From the NCBI GenBank assembly GCA_028701165.1, contig JAQVRG010000001.1:10506-27526 (forward strand): a stretch of DNA of 17,021 nt, read 5' to 3'. Both the position numbers and the translations under genes were made by a program. Shown here piece by piece: positions 7,829 to 15,426 of this stretch (positions are counted from its first letter, which is position 1; every line of letters starts with the position of its first letter). This DNA comes from Eubacteriales bacterium (GTDB lineage: Bacteria > Bacillota > Clostridia > Christensenellales > CAG-138). The notes beneath the pieces were generated by a model. The model was not told the DNA's origin. It saw only the letters and a list, made by a program, of their open reading frames with translations, and searched no databases.

Positions 7829-9268
7829 TTGCTTTTTTCCAGTATCGTATTTCTGTTTTATTTTCTGCCCGTGGTGCTGGTGGTTAACTACCTGCTTGGC
7901 TTTTCGCGTACGCTGCAAAACCTGTGGCTTTTGATCGCGAGCCTTTTCTTCTACGCGTGGGGCGAGCCCGTCTATGTGTTTTTGATGCTGGCCTCCATTT
8001 TCGCAAACTACTTTCTGGGTCTTATCATCGGAAAAAGTAAGGAGAAGGACAAGCCCACAAGGCGCTGGGTCGTCGTCGCGTGCATCATCAATATCGGGCT
8101 GCTGTTCGTTTTTAAATACCTTCCCTTTACGCTTTCCAATATCTACCGCATGACCGGCTCCGCGCTGACCGCGCCCAAGATTGCGCTGCCCATCGGCATT
8201 TCGTTTTTCACCTTTCAGGCGCTCTCCTATGTGCTGGATGTGCAGATGAACAAGACGAAGTACGAAAAAAGCCTGTTCTACGTGGGTCTGTATATCGCGT
8301 TTTTCCCGCAGCTGATCGCGGGACCCATCGTGCAGTATAACACCGTCGCGCAGCAGATACGCGAGCGCAGGATCACGATGCGCATGTTTTCCGTTGGGCT
8401 TTGCCGCTTTACGGCGGGGCTGGGGAAAAAGATACTCCTCTCCAACAACTTTGCCATCCTTGCCGACAACATCTTCAACTGGAGCATGATCGGGCAGGAG
8501 TTCTACGAGGTGCCCATCCTGATGGCGTGGCTTGGTTCCATCTCCTATTCGCTGCAAATCTATTTCGATTTTTCCGCCTACTCGGATATGGCCATCGGGC
8601 TTGGGCTTATGTTCGGCTTCCGCTTTGATGAGAACTTCAACTATCCCTACATTGCCAAATCCATTACGGAGTTCTGGCGCAGGTGGCATATATCCCTTTC
8701 CTCTTGGTTCCGCGACTACGTCTATTTCCCGCTGGGCGGCTCGCGCGTACAGAATCGCGACAAGGAGATACGAAACCTCTTTATCGTGTGGGTGCTCACG
8801 GGCTTATGGCACGGCGCGGAGTGGAATTTCCTGCTGTGGGGCATGTGGCATTTCATCTTTATACTCGCCGAGCGCTTCTTCGGGTATCACGAAAAGCCGG
8901 GCTACAACGTGCTCAAGCACATCTATACGATCTTCATCGTGGTGGTGGGGTGGACGCTCTTTCGCGTGACGAACCTCTTTCAGGCGGGACGGTATTTTGC
9001 AAACCTCGTGGGTGCCAACAGCATACCCTTTTCCAACGATATGACGTGGATGCTGTTTCGTGAATACGGTATATGGCTGCTGCTCGGCGTCATCTTCAGC
9101 ATGCCCGTCGCGCAGAAGATCAACGACATGCTGCTGGAGAACACCTGTAAACCCCTCTCTATCCTCTATAGCGTGCTGTATCCCGTGGCGATGCTGCTGT
9201 TGTTTGCGGTGAGCGTTGCGTACCTTGCGCGCGGCACCTATAACCCGTTCATCTACTTCAATTTCTAA
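7829..9268 (+). CDS. MBOAT family O-acyltransferase (AlgI/DltB-like)
   Basis: A 479-residue polytopic membrane protein with about ten hydrophobic segments. It starts with TTG. The N-terminal FSSIVFLFYFLPVVLVVNY and FFYAWGEP are hallmarks of the AlgI/PatA branch of membrane-bound O-acyltransferases. Conserved histidines are in RRWHISLSSWFRDY (H287) and GLWHGAEWNFLLWG (H328, the expected active-site histidine). The family passes an acyl group, usually acetyl, from a cytoplasmic donor through the membrane to an outer partner protein that acetylates a polysaccharide. The next gene encodes such a partner. Position within a cellulose locus matches what I recall of CcsH in clostridia. The family is certain; acetylated cellulose as end product is inferred. 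Confidence 0.93.
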   Translation: MLFSSIVFLFYFLPVVLVVNYLLGFSRTLQNLWLLIASLFFYAWGEPVYVFLMLASIFANYFLGLIIGKSKEKDKPTRRWVVVACIINIGLLFVFKYLPFTLSNIYRMTGSALTAPKIALPIGISFFTFQALSYVLDVQMNKTKYEKSLFYVGLYIAFFPQLIAGPIVQYNTVAQQIRERRITMRMFSVGLCRFTAGLGKKILLSNNFAILADNIFNWSMIGQEFYEVPILMAWLGSISYSLQIYFDFSAYSDMAIGLGLMFGFRFDENFNYPYIAKSITEFWRRWHISLSSWFRDYVYFPLGGSRVQNRDKEIRNLFIVWVLTGLWHGAEWNFLLWGMWHFIFILAERFFGYHEKPGYNVLKHIYTIFIVVVGWTLFRVTNLFQAGRYFANLVGANSIPFSNDMTWMLFREYGIWLLLGVIFSMPVAQKINDMLLENTCKPLSILYSVLYPVAMLLLFAVSVAYLARGTYNPFIYFNF

Positions 9269-9277
9269 GGAGGCGCT

Positions 9278-10501
9278 ATGAAGCTGTTTTTTGCAAAAAA
9301 GAATCTAACGGCGCTTCTTCTGCTCGTGGCGATACTGGGCTTTTCCGCCGCGAACCTCCTCTACGGCAAGGACGCGCTGCTGGAAACGCTTACGACCATG
9401 CTGGATATTCAGAAGATAGAGGACGTCGACGCGCTCGTGGCGGGCGCGGAGGAGGCTGTCTCGGAGCAGCTTCTCTACAAGGTGCAGTTCGTGGAGGTGT
9501 ACGGTTATATTCAAAAGCTGCTTTTTAAAACCGAGATCGACAACTTTACCTACGGGCAGGACGATAACGGATTTTTGAACTATCTCGGCTTCTTCCGCGA
9601 GGAGGATTCCATGCTGCCCGATTACGCGCAGCGCGTCGCGCGGCTCAAGGATATTGTGGAGGAAAAGGGCGGCAAGCTGCTGCTTGTGACCCCGCCGTGC
9701 AAATACGACCCGCAGGGCTCCGCCTACGCGCCGGGTTATCCCGTCAACGACGCTAACGCCCGCGAGGACGCGTTGCTGCTTTACGCGCACGAGGCGGGCG
9801 TGGACACGATGGATCTGCGGGAATCGCTGCGTGATTTCCCCTATCAGGAGCGCTTTTTTAAGGCGGATCACCACTGGACGATCCAAGCGGCGTTCGCTGC
9901 CTACAGCGCCATCGTGCAGGAGTTTGAGGATCGCTACGACCTTTTGCTCGATCCCGAAAACTTCTATCGCGACATAAACAACTACGACGTTTATACCTAT
10001 AAGCAGGCGATGCTCGGCTCCATGGGGCGCAACACCGGCGTGGTGTTTTCCGGCCTTGACGACTATACGCTCATCGTGCCCAAGTTCCCCACCCACTATA
10101 TCAACACCGCCAAGGAGCCCAACGGCATGGAGCTGGAAACCGAGGGCACGTTTGAGGAGGCGCTGCTCGATACGGTGCACCTTTCCACCAGCAACATCTA
10201 CTCCAACTCGCTCTACAGCGTGTATTTGCAGGAGGTGCGCGCGTGGAACAGGATCGTCAACACCGAAAACCCAGACGGCCCCAAGCTTTTCTGCGTGCGC
10301 GATTCCTACTTTACGCCGGTGGTCTGCTTCCTTTCGCCGATGTTTAGCGAAATCCACATGATCTGGCCCTTGGGCGAGGGCGCGCCGGACGTGGAACGGT
10401 ATGTGCGCGAAAACGATTTCGATTATGTGATCGTGGAGGTCTATCCCTACAACATCAACGACGATATGTTTGATTTTTGCCGGGCGGCGCTGGTGCCCTA
10501 G
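9278..10501 (+). CDS. DHHW family / AlgJ-AlgX-like O-acetyltransferase partner
   Basis: A 407-residue protein with an N-terminal membrane anchor (about residues 9-28), exported part outside. The motif ADHHWT gives D197, H198, H199 and W200, and a later RDSY gives D342-S343. An Asp-x-His pair plus a Ser in a GDS/RDS turn is the catalytic set of the SGNH-like AlgJ/AlgX/DHHW group, which takes acetyl from the MBOAT partner and puts it on the polymer. The middle holds TPPCKYDPQGSAY, typical of DHHW proteins. AAGGAGG lies just before the ATG, 9 bases after the MBOAT stop, so the two are made together. It fits the role I recall for CcsI. Some members act as acceptors or chaperones instead of final transferases. 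Confidence 0.88.
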   Translation: MKLFFAKKNLTALLLLVAILGFSAANLLYGKDALLETLTTMLDIQKIEDVDALVAGAEEAVSEQLLYKVQFVEVYGYIQKLLFKTEIDNFTYGQDDNGFLNYLGFFREEDSMLPDYAQRVARLKDIVEEKGGKLLLVTPPCKYDPQGSAYAPGYPVNDANAREDALLLYAHEAGVDTMDLRESLRDFPYQERFFKADHHWTIQAAFAAYSAIVQEFEDRYDLLLDPENFYRDINNYDVYTYKQAMLGSMGRNTGVVFSGLDDYTLIVPKFPTHYINTAKEPNGMELETEGTFEEALLDTVHLSTSNIYSNSLYSVYLQEVRAWNRIVNTENPDGPKLFCVRDSYFTPVVCFLSPMFSEIHMIWPLGEGAPDVERYVRENDFDYVIVEVYPYNINDDMFDFCRAALVP

Positions 10502-10535
10502 AATATACAACATCCTGTGGGCGCCGGACGGCAAA

Positions 10536-10550
10536 GGCACAAGCTGTGCC
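10536..10550. other. Short perfect hairpin after the DHHW gene
   Basis: GGCACA (10536-10541) and TGTGCC (10545-10550) form a 6-bp stem with a 3-base loop, 35 bases after the DHHW stop. No T run follows on the plus strand, so it is not a standard terminator. It could slow or protect the end of the upstream transcript. Confidence 0.35.
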
Positions 10551-10632
10551 ACAACCGAGAAAAAGATGTAAAAATCTGCAAAAAATTGTGCGCATCAGAA
10601 AAATAAAATGTCGTATAGGAAGGTATATTGCC

Positions 10633-10661
10633 TTGCTTTGCGCCGTTTGCACTGCTATAAT
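10633..10661 (+). promoter_or_regulatory. Strong sigma-A-type promoter for the cellulose synthase gene
   Basis: TTGCTT (10633-10638), an exact 17-base spacer and a perfect TATAAT (10656-10661), with an extended -10 TG at 10653-10654. Transcription should start near 10668, about 60 bases before the synthase start. This gives the synthase and GH5 genes a transcript separate from the acetylation genes. The rest of the 10502-10726 gap is AT-rich and holds one short hairpin (10536-10550) and an 11-bp tandem repeat. Confidence 0.75.
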
Positions 10662-10662
10662 A

Positions 10663-10684
10663 ATGCACGAAAAATGCATGAAAA
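10663..10684 (+). repeat. Tandem 11-bp repeat at the expected transcription start
   Basis: ATGCACGAAAA (10663-10673) is followed at once by ATGCATGAAAA (10674-10684); the copies differ at one base. It begins one base after the -10 hexamer. One helical turn of spacing puts both copies on the same DNA face, as for a dimeric regulator. It could also be a chance A-rich repeat. Confidence 0.6.
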
Positions 10685-10716
10685 TTGCGTTTAATATTTA
10701 CAGGCACAACGGAAAC

Positions 10717-10722
10717 GGGAGG
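10717..10722 (+). promoter_or_regulatory. Ribosome binding site supporting a TTG start for the cellulose synthase
   Basis: GGGAGG is followed by CTGC and TTG at 10727. The same GGGAGGCTGC leader precedes the ATG of the 53-residue protein at 7652. A TTG at 10685 is in frame but has no ribosome binding site and falls inside the tandem repeat. Confidence 0.72.
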
Positions 10723-10726
10723 CTGC

Positions 10727-13057
10727 TTGAAAAAGCGGAATAAAAAGGAAAAGGATCGTTTTTTGCGCAATCAGGACGGCGAGGGCATAAAAAACCGCGT
10801 CTGGCTGGGCTTAAATATTTTTTTCACCGTGATCTACCTCTTGTGGCGCGGCTTTTTTACGCTGCCGCTACAGATGGGCGCCGTATCCGCCGTTGCGGGC
10901 ATTGCGCTTTTTGTGGTGGAGCTGCTGGGCGCAGCGGAGGCGGCGGTGCATTATTTCAACATGCACAAGATCGAAAATCATCCGCTGCCGGAGGCGCCCT
11001 ATGCGCTTTTCCCGGACGTGGATATTTTTATCTGCACCTATTCGGAGCCTGTGGAGCTGCTGTATAAAACCGTCAACGCCTGCACCTTCCTCGATTACCC
11101 GGACAAATCCAAGATCCACGTTTATATCTGCGACGATGGGCACCGTCCTGCCATGCGCGCGCTCGCAGAGCAGAAGGGCGTTCATTATCTTACGCGCCCG
11201 GACAATAAGGACGCCAAGGCGGGCAACCTCAATTATGCTATGGCGCATTCCACGTCCCCGCTGATCGTGACGCTGGACGCGGACATGATCGTGCGGCACG
11301 AGTTCCTCATGCACACCGTCCCCTATTTTATCGACAACGATTTGAAGAATAAGGAAAGAGCCGAAAAGGATCAAATCAAGATGGGCTTTGTGCAGACGCC
11401 GCAGAGCTTTTATAACCCCGACCTGTTTCAGTTCAACCTCTTTTCCGAAAGCCGGATTCCCAACGAGCAGGACTATTTCTACAAGGATATTCAGGTGGCG
11501 CGCAACAAGTCCAACAGCGTTATCTACGGCGGCTCTAACACCATGATTACCCGCGCGTCGCTGGAGGCTATCGGCGGCTTCTTCACGGGCGCCATCACGG
11601 AGGATTTCGCCACGGGTATCGAGCTGCAAATGGCGGATTTCGTCTGCATCGGCGTCAATGAGGTGCTCGCAAGCGGCCTTTCCGCGACGTCGCTGCCCGA
11701 CCTCATCCAGCAGCGCACGCGCTGGGCGCGCGGCGTGATCGCCACAGCACGCAAGCTGCATCTTGTCACCACCCGCAAGCTGACGTTTGCGCAAAAGGCG
11801 AACTACCTTGCGTCCACTTGGTATTGGTACGCGCCCTTCAAGCGGCTGATCTATTTTATGTCCCCCATACTCTTTGCTACGTTCGGGTACATGGTGATCC
11901 GCTGCACGCTGCTAGAGGTGCTTATCTTCTGGCTTCCCATGTATGTAAGCAGCAATGTTTCGCTCAAAATGATGTCGCGCAACATCCGCACCATCAAATG
12001 GACGAGCATCTATGAAACGATACTATTCCCCTTCATGCTGATCCCCGTGCTTCTTGAAAGCGTGGGCATTTCGCTTAAAAAATTCAAGGTGACCAGCAAG
12101 GACGGCAACAATCGCACGAACCATCCCATCGCCTACGCCGCGCCCTTTATCGTGCTGATTATCCTTTCCATCGTCGGCATCGTCAACTGCTTTATCATGA
12201 TGCTGCAAAGCGGCACCATCGATACGGTGGTGGTGCTCTTTTGGCTGCTGGTCAACGTCTTCAGCCTCTTTATGGCGATGTTTTTCGTGCTGGGGCGCGC
12301 GTGGCACCGAAAGACCGAGCGCGTGCAGGCGGCGCTTAGCTGCGAGCTAGCGGACAGCGTGATACGCGTGCCGTGCCTTACGCGGGACTTTTCCGAGGAT
12401 GGGCTTTCCGCCATGCTCGACGAGCCGGTGGATCTTGACGATACGGTGACGGTTTCCATCAAAAACGAGCGCTACAGCGTCAAGATGAAGGCGGAGGTGC
12501 GGCATGTAGACAAGGTGGGCAAGAAATACAAATATGCCTATCGGATCACAGACCGCATGGACAGCTTTGACCAATGGCTACAGCTGCTCTACGACAGGGA
12601 GCCTACCATGCCTACCACGCTGGACGGCGGCAACAGCAGCTTTGACGATCTGCGCATCAATATCACCAAGCGCTTGCAGGGTGATTCCTACGAGAACCGC
12701 CAGCAGCCCCGCATCGTGATGGATTGCGTGCTCAAGGACACGACGGGGCGGGATGTGCACGTCATCAACTTCAACTATCGCTATATCGCCGTGCAGGAGG
12801 AGGGGGAGACACACATGGACGGCTTCGAGCTGCCCATAGGCGGCGGGTTGACGCTGCAATGCCTCTACACGCGCAGCATCTGCCCTGGCAGGAACCTCTA
12901 CAAGGTGCACAATTACGAAACCGCGCACGGGAGCGTGCGAAACCGCGCGCTGCTCTATCTTTGGATACGCGCGCACACGGGCGGCACGATAGAGCCCGAA
13001 AAGAAGCCGAAAGGAGGAAAGAAGCCCTATGCGCCAAAAGAAATGGATTTCACATAA
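10727..13057 (+). CDS. ccsA: Cellulose synthase catalytic subunit, BcsA-like GT2 with PilZ domain
   Basis: A 776-residue processive glycosyltransferase that would add glucose from UDP-glucose and push the chain through the membrane. Two membrane helices (about residues 25-72) precede the GT2 domain, which shows DDG (136-138), DAD (184-186), ITED (290-293) and QRTRW (329-333), the complete catalytic set of BcsA. About six helices follow (365-525). The PilZ domain has RKTER (528-532) and DFSEDG (554-559), the two parts of the c-di-GMP site, so activity should depend on c-di-GMP. After the usual end (FDQWLQLLYDREP) there are about 150 further residues with a second RxxxR (658-662). Start is TTG at 10727. 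The symbol follows the clostridial Ccs naming; cellulose as product is likely but another beta-glucan is possible. Confidence 0.92.
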   Translation: MKKRNKKEKDRFLRNQDGEGIKNRVWLGLNIFFTVIYLLWRGFFTLPLQMGAVSAVAGIALFVVELLGAAEAAVHYFNMHKIENHPLPEAPYALFPDVDIFICTYSEPVELLYKTVNACTFLDYPDKSKIHVYICDDGHRPAMRALAEQKGVHYLTRPDNKDAKAGNLNYAMAHSTSPLIVTLDADMIVRHEFLMHTVPYFIDNDLKNKERAEKDQIKMGFVQTPQSFYNPDLFQFNLFSESRIPNEQDYFYKDIQVARNKSNSVIYGGSNTMITRASLEAIGGFFTGAITEDFATGIELQMADFVCIGVNEVLASGLSATSLPDLIQQRTRWARGVIATARKLHLVTTRKLTFAQKANYLASTWYWYAPFKRLIYFMSPILFATFGYMVIRCTLLEVLIFWLPMYVSSNVSLKMMSRNIRTIKWTSIYETILFPFMLIPVLLESVGISLKKFKVTSKDGNNRTNHPIAYAAPFIVLIILSIVGIVNCFIMMLQSGTIDTVVVLFWLLVNVFSLFMAMFFVLGRAWHRKTERVQAALSCELADSVIRVPCLTRDFSEDGLSAMLDEPVDLDDTVTVSIKNERYSVKMKAEVRHVDKVGKKYKYAYRITDRMDSFDQWLQLLYDREPTMPTTLDGGNSSFDDLRINITKRLQGDSYENRQQPRIVMDCVLKDTTGRDVHVINFNYRYIAVQEEGETHMDGFELPIGGGLTLQCLYTRSICPGRNLYKVHNYETAHGSVRNRALLYLWIRAHTGGTIEPEKKPKGGKKPYAPKEMDFT

Positions 13058-14147
13058 GGCTATGTGGTACCCGCTCCTGCTTTTGCTTCCGATTTTCATG
13101 CTGCTTCTTGCGCTGTTCTTTTTGTACCGGCACGGCGAGGCGATTCGCTTTGCCGAAAATATGGGCGCCGGATGGAATCTTGGCAACACCTTGGACGCGC
13201 ACAGCATCGAGCCGCCGGACGACGACATTCTCTCCTTCGAACAGGTGTGGGGCAATCCGCCCGCAAGCCGGGAGATATTCGAAACGGTCAGGGCGGCGGG
13301 CTTTCGCACGCTGCGTCTGCCGGTTTCTTGGTTTTCCCATACGGACGAAGACGGAAATATCGACGACGCGTGGATGGATCGCGTGCAGCAGGTGGTGGAT
13401 GAAGCGCTGGATTGCAATTTCTATGTGATCCTTAATGCGCATCACGAGGACTGGCTGTCGCTGGATGGCGATCCGGCAGCGCTCGAAAGAAACCTGTGCA
13501 CGATGTGGTCGCAGATCGCGTCGCGGTTTGCCTTCTACGACGAGCGTCTGCTTTTTGAGGGCATGAACGAGCCGCGGCTTGTGGATCACGAGGAGGAATG
13601 GACGAGCGGCACGCCGGAAGCCAACGCGGTTTTGATGGATCTCAACGACGCGTTCGTTCGCACCGTGCGGCAAAGCGGCGGCAATAACGAAAAGCGGTAT
13701 CTGCTTGTTACGCCCTACGCCGGCAACCCCGAACCCGAGGCGATTGCGGCGTTTCGCATGCCCAAGGATCGCCGCGTCATGGTGACGGTGCATGGGTATA
13801 AACCGTACCGCTTTGCCGCGAACGCGGAGGGAACCGCCGAATGGAGCGCGTCGAACGCGGAGGACACACAGTGGGTGGACGAGACGTTTCCGCTTCTTTA
13901 CAACACCTTTATTCGCCGTGGCGTTCCCGTTATACTGGGCGAATTCGGCGCGCTTGATAAAAACAACACCCAAACGCGCGCCGCGTGGGCGGACTATCTT
14001 GTGACGCGTGCGAGGGAAAATAAGATCATTTGTATTTGGTGGGACGACGGCGGGCGTGAAAGCCGTCCCATACGCTACGCGCTGCTTGACCGCAGGACGC
14101 TTTCATGGTACTATCCGCAGATCGTGGAGAAGCTGTGCGGAAAATGA
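13029..14147 (+). CDS. ccsZ: Membrane-anchored GH5 endoglucanase
   Basis: A 372-residue glycoside hydrolase family 5 enzyme, a (beta/alpha)8 barrel that cuts beta-1,4-glucan. One membrane helix at about residues 12-35 anchors it with the enzyme outside. Family residues are visible: GWNLGNTLDA, R96 in RLPVSW, H138-H139 in NAHHEDW, acid/base E181 in GMNEP, H255 and Y257 in VHGYKPY, nucleophile E305 in GEFGA, and W337-W338 in IWWDDG. All are intact. It overlaps the synthase gene by 29 bases, with GGAGG (13013-13017) inside that gene, so the two are translated together. Cellulose synthase operons nearly always carry a cellulase to trim the chain; clostridia use GH5 where Gram-negatives use GH8, which matches CcsZ. 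Strict cellulose specificity is inferred. Confidence 0.93.
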   Translation: MRQKKWISHKAMWYPLLLLLPIFMLLLALFFLYRHGEAIRFAENMGAGWNLGNTLDAHSIEPPDDDILSFEQVWGNPPASREIFETVRAAGFRTLRLPVSWFSHTDEDGNIDDAWMDRVQQVVDEALDCNFYVILNAHHEDWLSLDGDPAALERNLCTMWSQIASRFAFYDERLLFEGMNEPRLVDHEEEWTSGTPEANAVLMDLNDAFVRTVRQSGGNNEKRYLLVTPYAGNPEPEAIAAFRMPKDRRVMVTVHGYKPYRFAANAEGTAEWSASNAEDTQWVDETFPLLYNTFIRRGVPVILGEFGALDKNNTQTRAAWADYLVTRARENKIICIWWDDGGRESRPIRYALLDRRTLSWYYPQIVEKLCGK

Positions 14148-14168
14148 CGCTTTCGCGCGCGTTTGCGT

Positions 14169-14197
14169 TTGTGTTATGCGTTGGTTCATGGTATAGT
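14169..14197 (+). promoter_or_regulatory. Probable promoter for wecB and the DHHW-like lipoprotein
   Basis: TTGTGT (14169-14174), a 17-base spacer and TATAGT (14192-14197) preceded by TG at 14189-14190 (extended -10). A second TATAAT at 14207-14212 lacks a good -35. Either gives a short leader before the ATG at 14262. Confidence 0.5.
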
Positions 14198-14261
14198 GAA
14201 TGTATATATAATAGATGGCCGTTGAGCCTGTACGCGCACGGCGCGCGGGAAGGAATCGGAG

Positions 14262-15380
14262 ATGGAACAAGCGAAAAAAAGGCTGCTGGTGGTATTCGGC
14301 ACGCGGCCGGAAGCGATCAAGATGTGCCCGCTCGTCAACGAGCTGAAAACGCGGGAACGCTTCGAAATCAAAACCTGCGTGACGGGACAGCATCATGAAA
14401 TGCTGCAACAGGCGCTGCGCGTGTTTGATGTCAAGCCGGATTACGATTTGGCGATCATGCAGCCGGAGCAGACGCTTTTTGACGTGACGGCGCGAACGCT
14501 TCAATCCATTAAACCTGTGCTGGAGGAATACGCGCCCGCGCTTGTGTATGTGCATGGGGATACGACGACGGCGTTTGCTTCTTCGCTCGCGGCGTTTTAT
14601 TTGCAGATACCCGTGGCGCATGTGGAGGCGGGGCTGCGCACGAAAAACATCTATTCCCCCTTTCCCGAGGAGTACAACCGACAGGCGATCAGCCTCGTGG
14701 CGAAATATCATTTCGCGCCCACGCAGATGGCGCGCTACAACCTGCGGCTGGAGGGAAAGCCGTTTGAATCCATCTATGTTACCGGCAACACGGGCATCGA
14801 CGCGCTGCGCACGACCGTGCGTGCCGAATATACGAGCGAGCTTCTTGACTGGGCGCAGGGAAGCCGTCTGCTTTTGATTACGGCGCACCGGCGGGAAAAT
14901 CTCGGCGCGAATATGCACCACATGTTTCGCGCGATTCGGCGCGTACTCGCCGCTTACAGCGATGTAAAGGCCGTTTATCCAGTGCATCTAAACCCGCAGG
15001 TAAAAAGCATTGCCAACGAGGAGCTGGGCGACTGTGCCAACATCCGCCTGATCGCGCCCATGGATGTGTTGGATTTTCACAACCTGATGAACCACAGCTA
15101 TTTGATATTGACCGACAGCGGCGGCATTCAGGAGGAAGCGCCGTTCTTGGGCAAGCCCGTGCTCGTAATGCGGGAAACGACGGAGCGCCCGGAGGGGGTG
15201 GAGGCAGGCACGCTGCGGCTGGTGGGAACGGACGAGGAGATCATCTATTACGCCTGTCGCCAGCTCTTGGACGATCCGGAGGAATACGCGCGCATGGCCA
15301 AGGCGAAAAACCCTTATGGCGACGGCCACGCGAGCGCGCGCATCGCGGATATAACAGAGCGGCTGCTCTTTGACGAGTAA
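14262..15380 (+). CDS. wecB: UDP-N-acetylglucosamine 2-epimerase (non-hydrolysing)
   Basis: This cytoplasmic enzyme interconverts UDP-GlcNAc and UDP-ManNAc, the first step to ManNAc in wall polymers and enterobacterial-type antigens. The 372-residue length is standard. It has the GT-B-like fold motifs of the family: GTRPEAIKMCPL at the N-terminus, VHGDTTTAF with D100, HVEAGLRT with E122, FPEEYNRQ, VTGNTGIDAL, TAHRREN with H209, and DSGGIQEEAPFLGKP. All expected catalytic residues are present and there is no secretion signal. It starts 114 bases after the GH5 stop behind its own promoter. A ManNAc donor is not needed for plain cellulose, so it either serves the wall polymers of the cell or an added sugar of this locus. 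Confidence 0.95.
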   Translation: MEQAKKRLLVVFGTRPEAIKMCPLVNELKTRERFEIKTCVTGQHHEMLQQALRVFDVKPDYDLAIMQPEQTLFDVTARTLQSIKPVLEEYAPALVYVHGDTTTAFASSLAAFYLQIPVAHVEAGLRTKNIYSPFPEEYNRQAISLVAKYHFAPTQMARYNLRLEGKPFESIYVTGNTGIDALRTTVRAEYTSELLDWAQGSRLLLITAHRRENLGANMHHMFRAIRRVLAAYSDVKAVYPVHLNPQVKSIANEELGDCANIRLIAPMDVLDFHNLMNHSYLILTDSGGIQEEAPFLGKPVLVMRETTERPEGVEAGTLRLVGTDEEIIYYACRQLLDDPEEYARMAKAKNPYGDGHASARIADITERLLFDE

Positions 15381-15411
15381 GTGTAGCGGGACGCGGCGAA
15401 AAACCATCAAC

Positions 15412-15417
15412 GGGAGG
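15412..15417 (+). promoter_or_regulatory. Ribosome binding site that decides the lipoprotein start
   Basis: GGGAGG lies 9 bases before the ATG at 15427. An upstream in-frame start at 15370 would overlap wecB and would add a basic tail ahead of the signal peptide, so 15427 is preferred. Confidence 0.75.
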
Positions 15418-15426
15418 AAACGCGGC

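Noticed and set aside
7520..8689. Long minus-strand frame of 389 codons opposite the CotH end and the MBOAT gene
   Set aside because: Lies across two genes with clear family motifs on the plus strand. Its product is rich in His, Arg, Lys and Gln with no family likeness, as expected for a frame opposite GC-rich codons.
10536..10550. Rho-independent terminator after the DHHW gene
   Set aside because: The stem is perfect but only 6 bp and no T run follows on the plus strand.
9305..10552. Minus-strand frame of 415 codons opposite the DHHW gene
   Set aside because: Fully opposite a gene with DHHW and RDSY motifs; no ribosome binding site or known motif.
10525..10560. Possible GEMM-I c-di-GMP riboswitch (GACGGCAAAGGCAC...)
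   Set aside because: Only a GGCAAA and one hairpin fit; the GACGCAAAGCC segment and receptor part are missing, and it lies upstream of the predicted transcript start.
10868..11794. Minus-strand frame of 308 codons opposite the synthase
   Set aside because: Covers the catalytic part of the GT2 domain on the other strand; composition is that of an antisense shadow.
14144..14398. Plus-strand frame starting at an ATGA overlap with the GH5 stop
   Set aside because: It runs over the wecB promoter and into wecB in another frame, has no ribosome binding site of its own, and its product has no recognisable family.
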